This document shows, piece by piece, positions 16,831 to 25,411 of a DNA stretch of 64,000 nt. Under the pieces are notes generated by a model, which saw only the letters and a list, made by a program, of their open reading frames with translations, ran no database searches and was not told where the DNA came from. Within the stretch, counting starts at the first letter, position 1. The number at the start of each line of letters is the position of its first letter. The position numbers and the translations under genes were made by a program. The DNA is taken from positions 24,473-88,472 of the forward strand of contig NZ_FOQD01000023.1 of NCBI RefSeq assembly GCF_900113665.1. Direction: 5' to 3'. The DNA comes from Planctomicrobium piriforme. GTDB taxonomy: Bacteria > Planctomycetota > Planctomycetia > Planctomycetales > Planctomycetaceae.

Positions 16831-17958
16831 TCATGGTGATGGAGGCCCTGGCCGGCGCATCATCGGAGCGGGGCAGCAGTTTTCTGGACAGACATCCCAA
16901 TTCGGTCCGAATGTGCCGATCGCTTCGCGGGGCATACCTGGCACGACGCGTTCTTCGATTAACTTGCAGACCATCTCCACAAACCGGGGATGAGTGCCGA
17001 CAGTGCCGGCTCGCTGCATGGGAATATGACGTTCTGCACACAGGTCAGCCGCTTCGATATCCAGATCGTACATGACTTCCATGTGGTCGGAGAGAAATCC
17101 GATTGGCACGAGGACCACGCCTGATGGCGAATTCTCAGGTAGCGCTCGCAGTGCGTCGAGAACATCCGGTTCGAGCCAGGGATCTTCAGGCCGACCGCTG
17201 CGGCTCTGATAGACGAGTTGCCATTGGTCGGCTGTCAGTCCCAGGTCTTCCGCCACCAGCCGGCAGCTTTCCCGTAATTGCTGTTCGTAGGGACAGGCGT
17301 TCGCCATCGAGTACGGAATGCTGTGCGCGGTGAAGAACACCTGACATCCGTCTTGAGCGGACTTCGGCAGTCGGGCGATGGCGTCCCGCACCCGATCGCT
17401 GTTGGCGGCGATGAAGTCAGGGTGATTGTAGAAGACGCGAATCTTGTCGACCGTCGGAGCAGCCGCGCCGGCCGTCTGACGGGCGTCGGCCACGTTCTGT
17501 CGATACTGCCTGCAGCTTGAGTACGAACTGACGGAGGCGGTGACAAAGGCGATGGCGTGTTGAATGCCGTCGGCCGTCATTTGAGTCATGCAATCGGAGA
17601 GCAGGGGATGCCAGTTGCGGTTCCCCCAATAAACAGGCAACATCACGCCCCGTTCCCGCAAGCGCGTTGTGACGGCGGCGATCAGTTCGCGATTCTGTTG
17701 ATTGATCGGACTCACGCCGTCGAAGTGGTAGTAGTGCTCGGCAACCGCCAGCATCCGTTCTCGCGGCACATTCCGTCCTCTCAACACATTTTCGAGGAAG
17801 GGCAATACGTCGTCCCGGCCTTCGGGACCGCCGAAGGACACAAACAAAATGGCATCGTAGCTGGCATCTGGCACCGGGTAGCCTCGCGGTCGATTTCGAC
17901 GGGATCTGCGGACATTCTGAAGACAAGTGATTATTGTCGACGCAGCACAGGCGTCCAC
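16831..17958 (-). CDS. hemH: Ferrochelatase (protoporphyrin or coproporphyrin type)
   Basis: 375 residues from a GTG at 17958; the fold starts at YDAILFVSFGGPEGRDD, and a second GTG at 17874 with a GAGG nearby could be the true start. Conserved stretches are present: YWGNRNWHPLL, FFTAHSIPYSMA with the catalytic His, VYQSRSGRPEDPWLEPD, and GFLSDHMEVMYDLDIEA with the catalytic Glu. It inserts ferrous iron into the porphyrin ring. Cys in SSCRQYR and the C-terminal CPENCCPA could be ligands of a [2Fe-2S] cluster as known in some ferrochelatases. It is divergent from the ATP-grasp gene, and HemW lies close by. Confidence 0.92.
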   Translation of the reverse strand: MDACAASTIITCLQNVRRSRRNRPRGYPVPDASYDAILFVSFGGPEGRDDVLPFLENVLRGRNVPRERMLAVAEHYYHFDGVSPINQQNRELIAAVTTRLRERGVMLPVYWGNRNWHPLLSDCMTQMTADGIQHAIAFVTASVSSYSSCRQYRQNVADARQTAGAAAPTVDKIRVFYNHPDFIAANSDRVRDAIARLPKSAQDGCQVFFTAHSIPYSMANACPYEQQLRESCRLVAEDLGLTADQWQLVYQSRSGRPEDPWLEPDVLDALRALPENSPSGVVLVPIGFLSDHMEVMYDLDIEAADLCAERHIPMQRAGTVGTHPRFVEMVCKLIEERVVPGMPREAIGTFGPNWDVCPENCCPAPMMRRPGPPSP

Positions 17959-18042
17959 TCAGGGTTCAAACTTTCGGACCCGGCGGCCCGCTTTGGCATT
18001 CTCAGGCTCTGGACACTCGACACTGGACCCTCGACTTCCCCC

Positions 18043-19125
18043 ATGACGCGATTGTTTGTCGGTAACTTCTCGTTCGAACAGGCTCGGGAAGCTGGCTGGA
18101 ATCCGAGCCGGACGCTGGCCCGATTTGAGGCGGAACTTGCCTGTGTCTGGCTGGCAGTGATGCGCGAGGGTGACGAGCTGCTCTGCCCGTTGCCGCTCGA
18201 TGCAGACTACCTGGCACACATGCAATCGCTGGGCTGCCCAAAGATTCGGGTCATGACTCCCGATCAATTGGAAACATCCCAGGCTCGGGAACTGGTCCCG
18301 TGGGGGTGGACGCCCGACGTGCGGCGACTGGCTGAGAAGTTGCGAATCCCGGTGAATGCTCCTGATCAGGAAACGGTGTGGCAGGCGAATTCGCGCCTGT
18401 TCTCCTGGCTGTTATGTCGCGAACTCAGCTGCGTACTGCCAACGGAAGGATTCGCTGCGAGCCTGACGGAACTGATGCTGTTGCTCCGTTCAAACGCCGA
18501 AAACGCCGGCGGCTGGGTCATTAAACCGAATCTCGGTCAGGCAGGCCGGGGGCAATTGCGGGGAACTGTGCCCACTCTCACCGAGCAACAGTTCGGCGCG
18601 GTGCTGCACCTGATCTCCCGGCAAGGGGGCGTGGCGGTCGAACCGCTGCTGGAACGCGTGGCCGAGGTGGGCTGCCAATGGGAAATCAAATCGGACGGAA
18701 CAGCCGAACTCAAGGGTGTAATGCAACTTCTGACCGACGCCAGAGGGGCATATCTGGGAACGGGCACGAAGTTAGTTGAGATTGCCCCCCCGGCGCGGGA
18801 GAATATCGTTCAGGTGCAGGCGCAGGCTGTGGAGAGGATTGCCGCTGGCGGCTACTTCGGCCCGTTGGGCATCGACGCGATGGTTTACCGTCGCGAAGGC
18901 GAGTTGGCCGTGCGACCCATTCAGGACATCAATGCCAGATGGACAATGGGCCGCGTCGGCTGGGAATGGTCGCGGCGACTGTCAATGAGCGGTCGCTGGC
19001 TGCACCATCCTGAGCAGCCTGAGGAGGATGCGGCGGCGTTGTCGCCTGAGTGGATGGACGGAGCCGCTGTTCGATGTCGTACCTGGTGGGTTCGCGATCG
19101 CGAGTCTGTGCAAGCGGTTGAGTGA
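18043..19125 (+). CDS. ATP-grasp-fold enzyme, substrate unknown
   Basis: 360 residues. The open frame goes back to 17557, but the ATG at 18043 fits a compact protein. ATP-grasp features: GGWVIKPNLGQAGRG (residues 157-170) with the ATP-binding Lys161, VAVEPLLERV with Glu200, and the metal-binding end GPLGIDAMVYR and RPIQDINARWTMGR (Asp295, Asn297). Such enzymes form carboxylate-amine or carboxylate-thiol bonds through acyl phosphates. The N-terminal ~110 residues match nothing I recognise. The stop overlaps the start of the next gene (TGATG), so the two are translationally coupled. Confidence 0.75.
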   Translation: MTRLFVGNFSFEQAREAGWNPSRTLARFEAELACVWLAVMREGDELLCPLPLDADYLAHMQSLGCPKIRVMTPDQLETSQARELVPWGWTPDVRRLAEKLRIPVNAPDQETVWQANSRLFSWLLCRELSCVLPTEGFAASLTELMLLLRSNAENAGGWVIKPNLGQAGRGQLRGTVPTLTEQQFGAVLHLISRQGGVAVEPLLERVAEVGCQWEIKSDGTAELKGVMQLLTDARGAYLGTGTKLVEIAPPARENIVQVQAQAVERIAAGGYFGPLGIDAMVYRREGELAVRPIQDINARWTMGRVGWEWSRRLSMSGRWLHHPEQPEEDAAALSPEWMDGAAVRCRTWWVRDRESVQAVE

Positions 19126-19892
19126 TGGAAAAGACGATCAAAGTTCTGACCGAAGAACGACTCCGCCAGGGGTATGTGATCGTGTTGCCCGGCATTGAAG
19201 GGGCGAGCTGGATCAATCGCCGCATCGTGAGGGGACTGCTGGCTGCGGATGTCCCCTATGCGATGGAAATTCACGACTGGACCTACAACTGGCCGCTGAT
19301 GCTCTACAACCTGCGTTCGCGTCGACTGCACACCGCGCAGGCGACCGAACTGCGTGAGAAGATTCTCGACTATCAGTCGCGCTATCCCAACCGACCGGTC
19401 TATCTGATCGGTCATTCCGGAGGGGGCGGGATGACTCTGGAGACCCTGGCCGGTCTCCCTCAAGGGACTTCCATCGCCGGCGCCGTGCTGCTGGGAGCGG
19501 CAATGTCGCCTGGTTATGACTTCCGCGTCGCACTGCAGCATGTCGACCGCAAGATCTGGAACTTCTCCTCCTGGGGCGACTTCCTGTTCCTGGGACTATT
19601 CACCACCGTTGCCGGAACCATCGACGGCCGCATGTCCCCTTGCGCCGGGATGCTCGGGTTCAATTGCCAGCAGTTGACCAATGAAGAACGGGGCAAGTAC
19701 GAAGAGATGCCGTATCGCCTCGAATACTGCCGCGACCTGCACCTGGCCGGCCACTTTGGCTTCACCGCTCCCCGATTCATTCGCAACTGGGTTGCCCCGT
19801 TGCTGATGGCCTGTCCTACCGCAGCTGAAGCCCTGACCGACGAGGCAACCGAACGACTGTCACGACGCATTGTGAATGTGTCCGTGATCTAG
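19125..19892 (+). CDS. Alpha/beta-hydrolase-fold protein
   Basis: 255 residues from the ATG at 19125, which shares a base with the upstream stop codon. The nucleophile elbow is VYLIGHSGGGGMTL (Ser at GHSGG), preceded by strand GYVIVLPGIEGASW where the oxyanion loop is expected; AGAVLLGAAMSPGYD follows. The C-terminal catalytic His may be in HLAGHFGF. It differs from lipases in having a YNWPLMLYNLRSRRL insert. Its tight coupling to an ATP-grasp enzyme suggests a shared pathway, for example making and breaking an acyl bond, which is inference only. Confidence 0.82.
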   Translation: MEKTIKVLTEERLRQGYVIVLPGIEGASWINRRIVRGLLAADVPYAMEIHDWTYNWPLMLYNLRSRRLHTAQATELREKILDYQSRYPNRPVYLIGHSGGGGMTLETLAGLPQGTSIAGAVLLGAAMSPGYDFRVALQHVDRKIWNFSSWGDFLFLGLFTTVAGTIDGRMSPCAGMLGFNCQQLTNEERGKYEEMPYRLEYCRDLHLAGHFGFTAPRFIRNWVAPLLMACPTAAEALTDEATERLSRRIVNVSVI

Positions 19893-19901
19893 AGGCGAGA
19901 C

Positions 19902-21065
19902 ATGTCCATCGCTTCAGAAGTTCTCAAGCCCCAGGCGACTCAGGTCAGAGCGGCGTATGTTCACGTTCCGTTCTGCGTCCATCGCTGCGGTTATTGCGAC
20001 TTCACAGTCATCGCCGGACGAGACGATCTGATCGGGGCCTATCTCGATTGTCTGGGGAAGGAGCTTCAAACCAAACTGGCCAGGCCGCAGCTCGTTGACA
20101 CGCTGTTTCTGGGGGGCGGCACTCCCAGCTATCTCCCACCTGCTGATCTGCAGACGCTGCTGAATCTGTTACATCGCTGGCTGCCGCGCAAGACTGGCAG
20201 TGAGTTCTCGATTGAATGCAATCCCGATGGACTCACCACGGAGCGGATCGAACTGCTCGCGGCGGCAGGCATCAATCGGGTGAGCCTGGGCGTGCAGTCG
20301 TTTCAGACCGCACATCTGCAAACGCTCGAACGCTCGCATACGCCTGATCAAGTGCAAGGCGTGGTTCACGAACTGCGTCGCGCCGGCTGCACGAACATCT
20401 CCCTCGATCTGATCTTCGGAGTCCCCGGGCAGACCTTGAGTGAATGGGAAGAGACCCTCGCCGCGGCGGTGGCGCTTGAGCCGAGGCACATTTCGACCTA
20501 TGGCCTGACCTATGAGAAGGGGACGTCCTTCTGGTCGCGTTTGCAGAAGGATCAGATCCGCCCGGTGCCTGAGGAACTCGAACGGGACATGTATGCCCTG
20601 GCGATGACCAGACTGCCGGAGTGCGGCTACCTGCAGTACGAACTCTCGAACTTCGCGCAGCCAGGTTTTGAATGCCGGCACAATCAGGTGTATTGGAGAG
20701 CGGAGCCGTACTTCGGCTTCGGACCGGGCGCGGCCGAATTTCTGAACGGGGAGCGTCGGGTGAATCATCGCAGCGTGACGGGCTGGATTCACCGCATTGA
20801 GCAGGGGCAATCACCGACGCAGGAAGTCGAACAACTCGACGACGACCTGTTGTCGCGAGAAGCGGTGATGGTCGGACTGCGCCAGACCGTGGGCATCCCC
20901 CTGGCTGGTTATCGCACGCGCTACGGGCACGAAGTGCGTGATCTCGCGCCGCAGGCGTACGACCGTTTTCTTGCTGACGGGCTGCTGGAAGAGGCAGAAG
21001 GTCGGGTTCAGCTGACATTCAGCGGCCGATTCCTGGCCGACTCGGTGATGGCCGAGTTTTTCTAG
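19902..21065 (+). CDS. hemW: HemW-like radical SAM heme chaperone
   Basis: 387 residues. The radical SAM cluster motif is HVPFCVHRCGYCDF (Cys25, Cys29, Cys32; CxxxCxxC), followed by LFLGGGTPSYL (the GGE-like SAM motif), IECNPDGLT, GINRVSLGVQSF and LDLIFGVPGQTLSEW, all typical of HemW. It was long annotated as oxygen-independent coproporphyrinogen III oxidase, but the third-position Cys and missing HemN N-terminal extension fit HemW, a heme chaperone that inserts heme into respiratory enzymes. Ten bp downstream of the hydrolase gene, it may belong to the same operon; hemH is divergent upstream. Confidence 0.92.
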   Translation: MSIASEVLKPQATQVRAAYVHVPFCVHRCGYCDFTVIAGRDDLIGAYLDCLGKELQTKLARPQLVDTLFLGGGTPSYLPPADLQTLLNLLHRWLPRKTGSEFSIECNPDGLTTERIELLAAAGINRVSLGVQSFQTAHLQTLERSHTPDQVQGVVHELRRAGCTNISLDLIFGVPGQTLSEWEETLAAAVALEPRHISTYGLTYEKGTSFWSRLQKDQIRPVPEELERDMYALAMTRLPECGYLQYELSNFAQPGFECRHNQVYWRAEPYFGFGPGAAEFLNGERRVNHRSVTGWIHRIEQGQSPTQEVEQLDDDLLSREAVMVGLRQTVGIPLAGYRTRYGHEVRDLAPQAYDRFLADGLLEEAEGRVQLTFSGRFLADSVMAEFF

Positions 21066-21166
21066 CCCCGATGCAGCCGTACCCCATGTTCGAAGAAACC
21101 GGACGCTAACGCGTGCCGGCTGATTGGCGTCAAGTGCCATTCAGTCGCCGCGTTGTGTGTGCGCCC

Positions 21167-21194
21167 ATCAGCCGCTGGGCCTTAGCCCACGGTT
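21167..21194. repeat. 28-bp dispersed repeat (GCCGCTGGGCCTTAGCCCAC), copy 1
   Basis: A 28-base stretch with internal dyad symmetry (GGGCCTTAGCCC). The exact reverse complement recurs at 38054-38081. It lies in the 229-bp spacer after hemW; no gene is seen in that spacer. Confidence 0.85.
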
Positions 21195-21294
21195 GTTTTG
21201 AACTTCAGTGGCGATGTCAGCGCAACCGGTCGCCCAATGGCCGCTCGTTGTTCCTGCAGCTCGCTCTGAAAGCGATCTGTATCGGAACATCAAA

Positions 21295-21687
21295 TTACGC
21301 GGTGCGGCGGAAGCTGGAGGCCGAGGACTTTTCGTTGAACTCGCTGCCGCTGGCGTCTTTCGACAGTGCGAACAGCGCCAGAAACCCCTTCGCTTTGCGG
21401 AGTTCCAGTTCAGCCCGACGTTCTTCTGCCGACATCGAGAGGAGTTCCTGCTCGCTGGGGCCAGCGTCCGGCAGGTGGGTCTGAGTGACGTGATGCATGG
21501 CGAGCAGGCCCAACAGGCCGCCGCCGAGCACGAAAGTTCCCGCCAGGGTCGCGAGCAGCAGGGTGCGGATGGCGACCTCGCCGAAGGCGCTCGCCAGCGT
21601 CAGCGACAGAAGTCCAACTGCCGCAGTGACAAAGGCTGCGAAGCGGATGCGCGAGACGACCTGCGTCGAATCGTTGTGCTGAGACAT
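21295..21687 (-). CDS. Small two-TM membrane protein, unknown
   Basis: 130 residues with two TM segments (about 16-37, FAAFVTAAVGLLSLTLAS, and 42-65, TLLLATLAGTFVLGGGLLGLL) and a cytoplasmic tail containing a charged helix SAEERRAELELRKAKGFLAL. GGAGG eight bases before the ATG makes this a real gene. No family recognised. The Glu/Arg-rich tail could be an interaction helix. It is the next gene after rpsR on the same strand, but a terminator separates them. Confidence 0.7.
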   Translation of the reverse strand: MSQHNDSTQVVSRIRFAAFVTAAVGLLSLTLASAFGEVAIRTLLLATLAGTFVLGGGLLGLLAMHHVTQTHLPDAGPSEQELLSMSAEERRAELELRKAKGFLALFALSKDASGSEFNEKSSASSFRRTA

Positions 21688-21899
21688 GTCGGCCTCCGTG
21701 CCGTAATTACTTTTTCGTAAGATCCACAGATGAACGAATTGTTATTTCGGCAGGTCTACTGAGGAAATCGACGCCATTCCGTCGGCATCGGGGATTTGTC
21801 ATCTTTCGCGGTGAAACCGCGTGGCGGAAACTTTATCAGTTCCCGAAAAATTGTGGCAGACGAGGTTTTCTCACCTGCGGAAAGGATCGCGCAAAAGAA

Positions 21900-21926
21900 A
21901 AAGGAGAGCGAAATACGCTCTCCTTT
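21900..21926 (-). terminator. Intrinsic terminator of rpsR
   Basis: An 11-bp stem (21900-21910 and 21916-21926) with a 5-nt AT loop, 67 bp after the rpsR stop. On the minus strand the stem is followed by TTCTTTTGC; on the plus strand by TTGTATTTTTTC at a distance. It sits in the 305-bp gene-free spacer 21688-21992, which otherwise shows nothing. Confidence 0.75.
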
Positions 21927-21992
21927 GTGACTCTTGTATTTTTTCGATCCCATTCGCCCAAATGATGTTAGGTCGAATGAGCAGACGGGCCG

Positions 21993-22271
21993 TTATTCGT
22001 CGGCGACATACGGCAGCAGGCCGATGAAGCGGGCACGCAGAATCGCCTGGCGAACTGCACGCTGGTAGATGGCACTGGTGCCGGTGCGGCGACGCGGCAG
22101 AATGCGACCTTCGCGGTCAACAAGCTGCTTCAGCGTCTTCATGTCCTTGTAATCGACGTACACGGGACGTGGAATGACGCCGTCCGGACAGAAGCGGCAC
22201 TTCAGCTTGCGCTTCAGACGAGCGCGTTTCTTACGGATTTTGCGGATGTCGATTTTGTTCAGCGTCGCCAT
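21993..22271 (-). CDS. rpsR: 30S ribosomal protein S18
   Basis: 92 residues from the ATG at 22271; the longer frame to 22325 is not family-like. Conserved: KCRFCPDGVIPRPVYVDYKD, then LKQLVDREGRILPRRRTGTSAIYQRAVRQAILRARFIGLLPY, the S18 core that contacts S6 and 16S rRNA on the platform of the small subunit. The CRFC pair and the Lys/Arg-rich N-terminus (KIRKKRARLKRKLK) suggest a zinc-type S18 variant. Unusually, rpsF, ssb and rplI, the usual neighbours, are absent; it stands alone with its own terminator. Confidence 0.95.
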   Translation of the reverse strand: MATLNKIDIRKIRKKRARLKRKLKCRFCPDGVIPRPVYVDYKDMKTLKQLVDREGRILPRRRTGTSAIYQRAVRQAILRARFIGLLPYVADE

Positions 22272-22572
22272 GAATGACCCCGTGAAGGTCCCTACGAAAA
22301 TTTTTGGAAACGAAGAGTATGGCACACCCGACCGCGGACTGCAACGTCGCGGGCCTGTTGAGTGCCTTTTTTCGTGATCTCACGAACCGATCGGCCGCAC
22401 GAGGCGACTCGAATCACCGTCCAGAAGACATTGAGCCCAGCATAATGCATTTTCATGAAAGTAGATACGGTGCGGCGTCCGGCGGACAGGCAGGTTTGCA
22501 GCGACGGCACTGAATGACCGTCCGCGATTGAATTCCCGGCTGGTCGACAGGCGGACTGGCCTGGGATTCGCT
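22272..22572. other. Gene-free divergent spacer
   Basis: 301 bp between rpsR and the Rieske gene. No convincing gene, repeat or hairpin; I expect the promoters of both. Confidence 0.4.
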
Positions 22573-22947
22573 ATGTTCCAGAAGGCGTCCGCGACCGGCG
22601 CTCCACTTTCCGACTCACCTCTGTTGAGAACGCCGAATCCCGGTATGTGGCACCCCCTTGGCCCTGTTTCCGACATCCCCGACGGCTCCGGCCGCGAATA
22701 CACTGTCGGCGACCGCATCGTGGCCGTTTACCGTTCAGGGGCGGAATACTGGGCAATGGATGGCATCTGCCCGCACGCCGGGGGGCCGCTGGGAGACGGC
22801 GCGTTGAATGGACGGATCGTCACCTGTCCCTGGCACGGCTGGCAGTTTGACGTCTCCACCGGACAACACTGTCTCAGCTCGCAGATTCGACAGCAGTGCT
22901 TTGCGGTGCAGGTGATTGGCGGCAACATTTCAGTGGAGCTGCCGTGA
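22573..22947 (+). CDS. Rieske [2Fe-2S] ferredoxin-like protein
   Basis: About 124 residues from the ATG at 22573; an internal ATG at 22645 (MWHPLGPVSDIP) would give a 100-residue protein nearer the family norm, so the start is uncertain. The cluster motifs are CPHAGGPLGDG and CPWHGWQFDV (C-x-H ... C-x-x-H), as in NirD-like and dioxygenase-ferredoxin Rieske proteins. It probably carries electrons in the cytoplasm. Its stop codon overlaps the start of pgpA by 4 bases (GTGA). Confidence 0.88.
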   Translation: MFQKASATGAPLSDSPLLRTPNPGMWHPLGPVSDIPDGSGREYTVGDRIVAVYRSGAEYWAMDGICPHAGGPLGDGALNGRIVTCPWHGWQFDVSTGQHCLSSQIRQQCFAVQVIGGNISVELP

Positions 22948-23432
22948 AAGAATTCGCCCCTTCACCGCCGCGTCGATTCGATCGCATCTGGGGCGTCTTG
23001 GCGACTGGCCTAGGGACGGGGTACTTCCCACGCGGGCCGGGCACCGCAGGCAGTCTGTTGGGACCGCCGCTCATCTGGGCGCTGGGGGCTGATAACCGTG
23101 ACCCGCTCTACACCGTGGTGTGCGGCGTGGTCGCGTTCCTGATTGGGATTCCGATCTGCAACGCCGGGATTCGGTTGCTGCAGAAGAAAGACCCGCCGCA
23201 AATCGTCTATGACGAAATCGTGGCCTTCTTCTGGGTCTATCTGTTTACGCCGATCAACCCCGGCACGGCAGTTGTTGGATTTCTGCTGTTTCGCGTATTC
23301 GACATCTTCAAGCCATGGCCGATTCGGCGGCTGGAATGGCTGCCGCGCGGCCTGGGCGTGATGGCCGACGACGCCCTTGCTGCACTGATGGCGGGCGGAG
23401 TCCTCGCCCTCATCTGGCGCTCACTGGGGTAA
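22944..23432 (+). CDS. pgpA: Phosphatidylglycerophosphatase A
   Basis: 162 residues from a GTG at 22944, with GGAG nine bases before it; the frame from 22896 is not needed. Conserved: GTGYFPRGPGTAGSLLG, VYDEIVAFFWVYLF, LFRVFDIFKPWPIRRLEWLP and GLGVMADDALAAL, the acidic motifs of PgpA. It removes phosphate from phosphatidylglycerophosphate at the inner membrane, the last step to phosphatidylglycerol. Translational coupling to a Rieske protein is a curious pairing. Confidence 0.94.
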   Translation: MKEFAPSPPRRFDRIWGVLATGLGTGYFPRGPGTAGSLLGPPLIWALGADNRDPLYTVVCGVVAFLIGIPICNAGIRLLQKKDPPQIVYDEIVAFFWVYLFTPINPGTAVVGFLLFRVFDIFKPWPIRRLEWLPRGLGVMADDALAALMAGGVLALIWRSLG

Positions 23433-23445
23433 GTTCAAAAAGTTG

Positions 23446-23580
23446 ACCACGAAACAAACGAAAAGAGACGAAAAACTCCGAATTGATAACTGGAGAAACT
23501 GCTCCCCGCCAAACTGAAGTACTCAGCGTGGACCAACCGGTCTTTTCTTTTTTTCGTGTGTTTCGTCTCTTTCGTGGTGA
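23446..23580. repeat. Inverted repeat GACCACGAAA...TTTCGTGGTG
   Basis: Left arm 23446-23475 (GACCACGAAACAAACGAAAA...) and right arm 23548-23580 (...TTTCGTCTCTTTCGTGGTG) are imperfect inverted repeats separated by ~70 bp, in the spacer between the convergent pgpA and nadC genes. This could form a hairpin acting as a bidirectional end to both transcripts. Confidence 0.75.
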
Positions 23581-23584
23581 TCTT

Positions 23585-24451
23585 TTAAACCCAGTCGAAG
23601 CCGAGGTCCAGGGCCGGGGCGGAATGGGTCAGGGCGCCGATGCTGATGCGGTCGACGCCAGTTGCGGCGATCTTCCCGACCGTTTGCAGGTTCACTCCGC
23701 CAGAGGCTTCGAGCAGTACGTTCTTAGCCAGTTCGTTTCGCATTCGCACAGCTTCGGCAAGTTGCTCGATGGTCATGTTGTCGAGCAGCACGATGTCGGG
23801 TTGCTCTGGCAGGATCTCGCGTAACTGGTCGAGCGTGTCGACTTCGAACTCGATGGTCATGCCCGGCGGAGCGGACTTTCGTACATGCCGGACAGCCTCA
23901 GCGAGCGAGCGGCTGCCGTCTGATCGCCAGGCAGCGAGGTGGTTGTCTTTCACCAGCACGGCGTCGTAAAGGCCAATGCGATGATTCGTTCCACCGCCGC
24001 AGCGGACAGCGTATTTCTGCAGCGTTCGCAGGCCAGGCAATGTCTTTCTGGTGTCGAGGATTTTCGCCTGAGTCGATTCCACTGCGGCGACATACTTCCG
24101 CGTGAGCGAAGCGACGCCGGAGAGGAGGGTCAAAAAGTTCAGGATCGTGCGTTCGCCGGTCAGCAGTGCAGGCACTGATCCCACCAGAGTGGCGACGACC
24201 ATGCCGGGAGTGAGCGCGGTGCCGTCGGCGACATGGAGGCGACAGGAAACGTCAGGATCGATCTGCTCGAATACTAGCGGAATGATCTGTCCGCCGCTCA
24301 GCACGCCCTGCTGGCGAGCCACGATCTGGACTGTCCCCTGCTCTGAAGGAGCGATGAGCAGCGACGTCGTGACATCAATGCCGTCGTTGAGGTCTTCCAG
24401 TAATGCCTGACGGACAAGTTGGCGGGCGGCATCGAGGTCAGCAGGCAACAT
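23585..24451 (-). CDS. nadC: Nicotinate-nucleotide pyrophosphorylase (carboxylating)
   Basis: 288 residues. Typical quinolinate phosphoribosyltransferase sequence: LLEDLNDGIDVTTSLL, GVLSGG, LTGERTILNFLTLLSGVASLT, ILDTRKTLPGLRTLQKYAVRCGGGTNHRIGLYDAVLVKDNH, and IEFEVDTLDQL, DIVLLDNMT, LEASGGVNL. It converts quinolinate and PRPP to nicotinate mononucleotide in de novo NAD synthesis. The MerR-like regulator gene ends 45 bp upstream on the same strand, so co-transcription is possible. Confidence 0.96.
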   Translation of the reverse strand: MLPADLDAARQLVRQALLEDLNDGIDVTTSLLIAPSEQGTVQIVARQQGVLSGGQIIPLVFEQIDPDVSCRLHVADGTALTPGMVVATLVGSVPALLTGERTILNFLTLLSGVASLTRKYVAAVESTQAKILDTRKTLPGLRTLQKYAVRCGGGTNHRIGLYDAVLVKDNHLAAWRSDGSRSLAEAVRHVRKSAPPGMTIEFEVDTLDQLREILPEQPDIVLLDNMTIEQLAEAVRMRNELAKNVLLEASGGVNLQTVGKIAATGVDRISIGALTHSAPALDLGFDWV

Positions 24452-24496
24452 CGCGGGCGGTCCTGTCGAGGCAACTCATGGGCACTCGCCAGGCGG

Positions 24497-25411
24497 TCAG
24501 TCGGCTTCCGGGGGCTCCGGCAAGCTGGCCGCACTGCGAGCGGGAGCCGTCGGCACAAGTTGTTGCGCGAACGATTCCAGGTGCTTTAACGTATCGCAAT
24601 AACTGCTGTATTGCATGCGACATCGCAGTTCGGGAGTGAGCGCTTTCCCGCCAACCACAATCGACACCTGATTCTGTTGCGCGAGGCCTGTGAGCTGGTC
24701 AAATTCGTTGAGGAAGTCCGGTTCCGAGCGGACGGACGAAACGCTCAGCCAGAACAGCCTCGGCCGCATATCACAGAGCGCCTGACGCAGCGACAAAAAC
24801 GGCAACATGTTGCCCAGCGAACAGGCTCTCCAGCCGTTTTCACGCAGGACCAGTTCGACCATCGACGAGGCCAGCGTGTAGGGGTCGCCGTCGACGGTGC
24901 CGCCGACCGCGATGGGCGCCGTCGTCGGCAGTTCTGGCAATGCCCGACGGACTTCATGCAGGACCCGATGGCAGATCTCGCAAGAGCGCCGTTCCTGATA
25001 AACGGCGATGTCGCCGCAGCCCCATTTTTCGCCGATGCCCGTGAAGACCGGGGCAAGCACCTCGTCGCAGATGGTGCTCATCGCGATGCCGGCCAGGTAC
25101 AGATTCAGCACGACTTCGACGCAGACTTGCTCGTCTCCTTGTACGAGGGCGCCAAACAGTCGGTCGCGCTCGCCGTTCAACTTTCGTTCGCGACCGCCAA
25201 GCGTGCTGGGAGGAAGACCGAGGAGTTCCGGTTTGACGAGCTGGTAGCCGGAGTTCCGCAGGAAGGTGAGGACGCCGTTGACCGGGAGACGGCGATGACC
25301 CCCCGCCGTGCGGACTGTTGGAATCAACCCCTGGTCGCACCACCGCTTGAGCGATGACTCGCTCATATCGATGGCCTGGGCCACCTGGCGTGGTGTGACG
25401 AGATCTTTCAC
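24497..25411 (-). CDS. MerR-family regulator with CarH-like B12-binding module lacking cobalamin ligands
   Basis: 304 residues from a GTG. N-terminal MerR helix-turn-helix (VTPRQVAQAIDMSESSLKRW..GLIPTVRTAGGHRRL, residues 5-42), then a helical cap domain (80-150) and a Rossmann-like B12-binding domain (165-280), the order of CarH/LitR light sensors. The CarH motif Wx9EH reads Wx9ER here (Trp130, Glu140, Arg141), and the axial-ligand segment reads GTVDGDPYTLASSM with no His. So it probably does not bind adenosylcobalamin and is closer to B12-independent CarA-type proteins. Target genes are unknown; nadC lies directly downstream. Confidence 0.85.
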   Translation of the reverse strand: MKDLVTPRQVAQAIDMSESSLKRWCDQGLIPTVRTAGGHRRLPVNGVLTFLRNSGYQLVKPELLGLPPSTLGGRERKLNGERDRLFGALVQGDEQVCVEVVLNLYLAGIAMSTICDEVLAPVFTGIGEKWGCGDIAVYQERRSCEICHRVLHEVRRALPELPTTAPIAVGGTVDGDPYTLASSMVELVLRENGWRACSLGNMLPFLSLRQALCDMRPRLFWLSVSSVRSEPDFLNEFDQLTGLAQQNQVSIVVGGKALTPELRCRMQYSSYCDTLKHLESFAQQLVPTAPARSAASLPEPPEAD

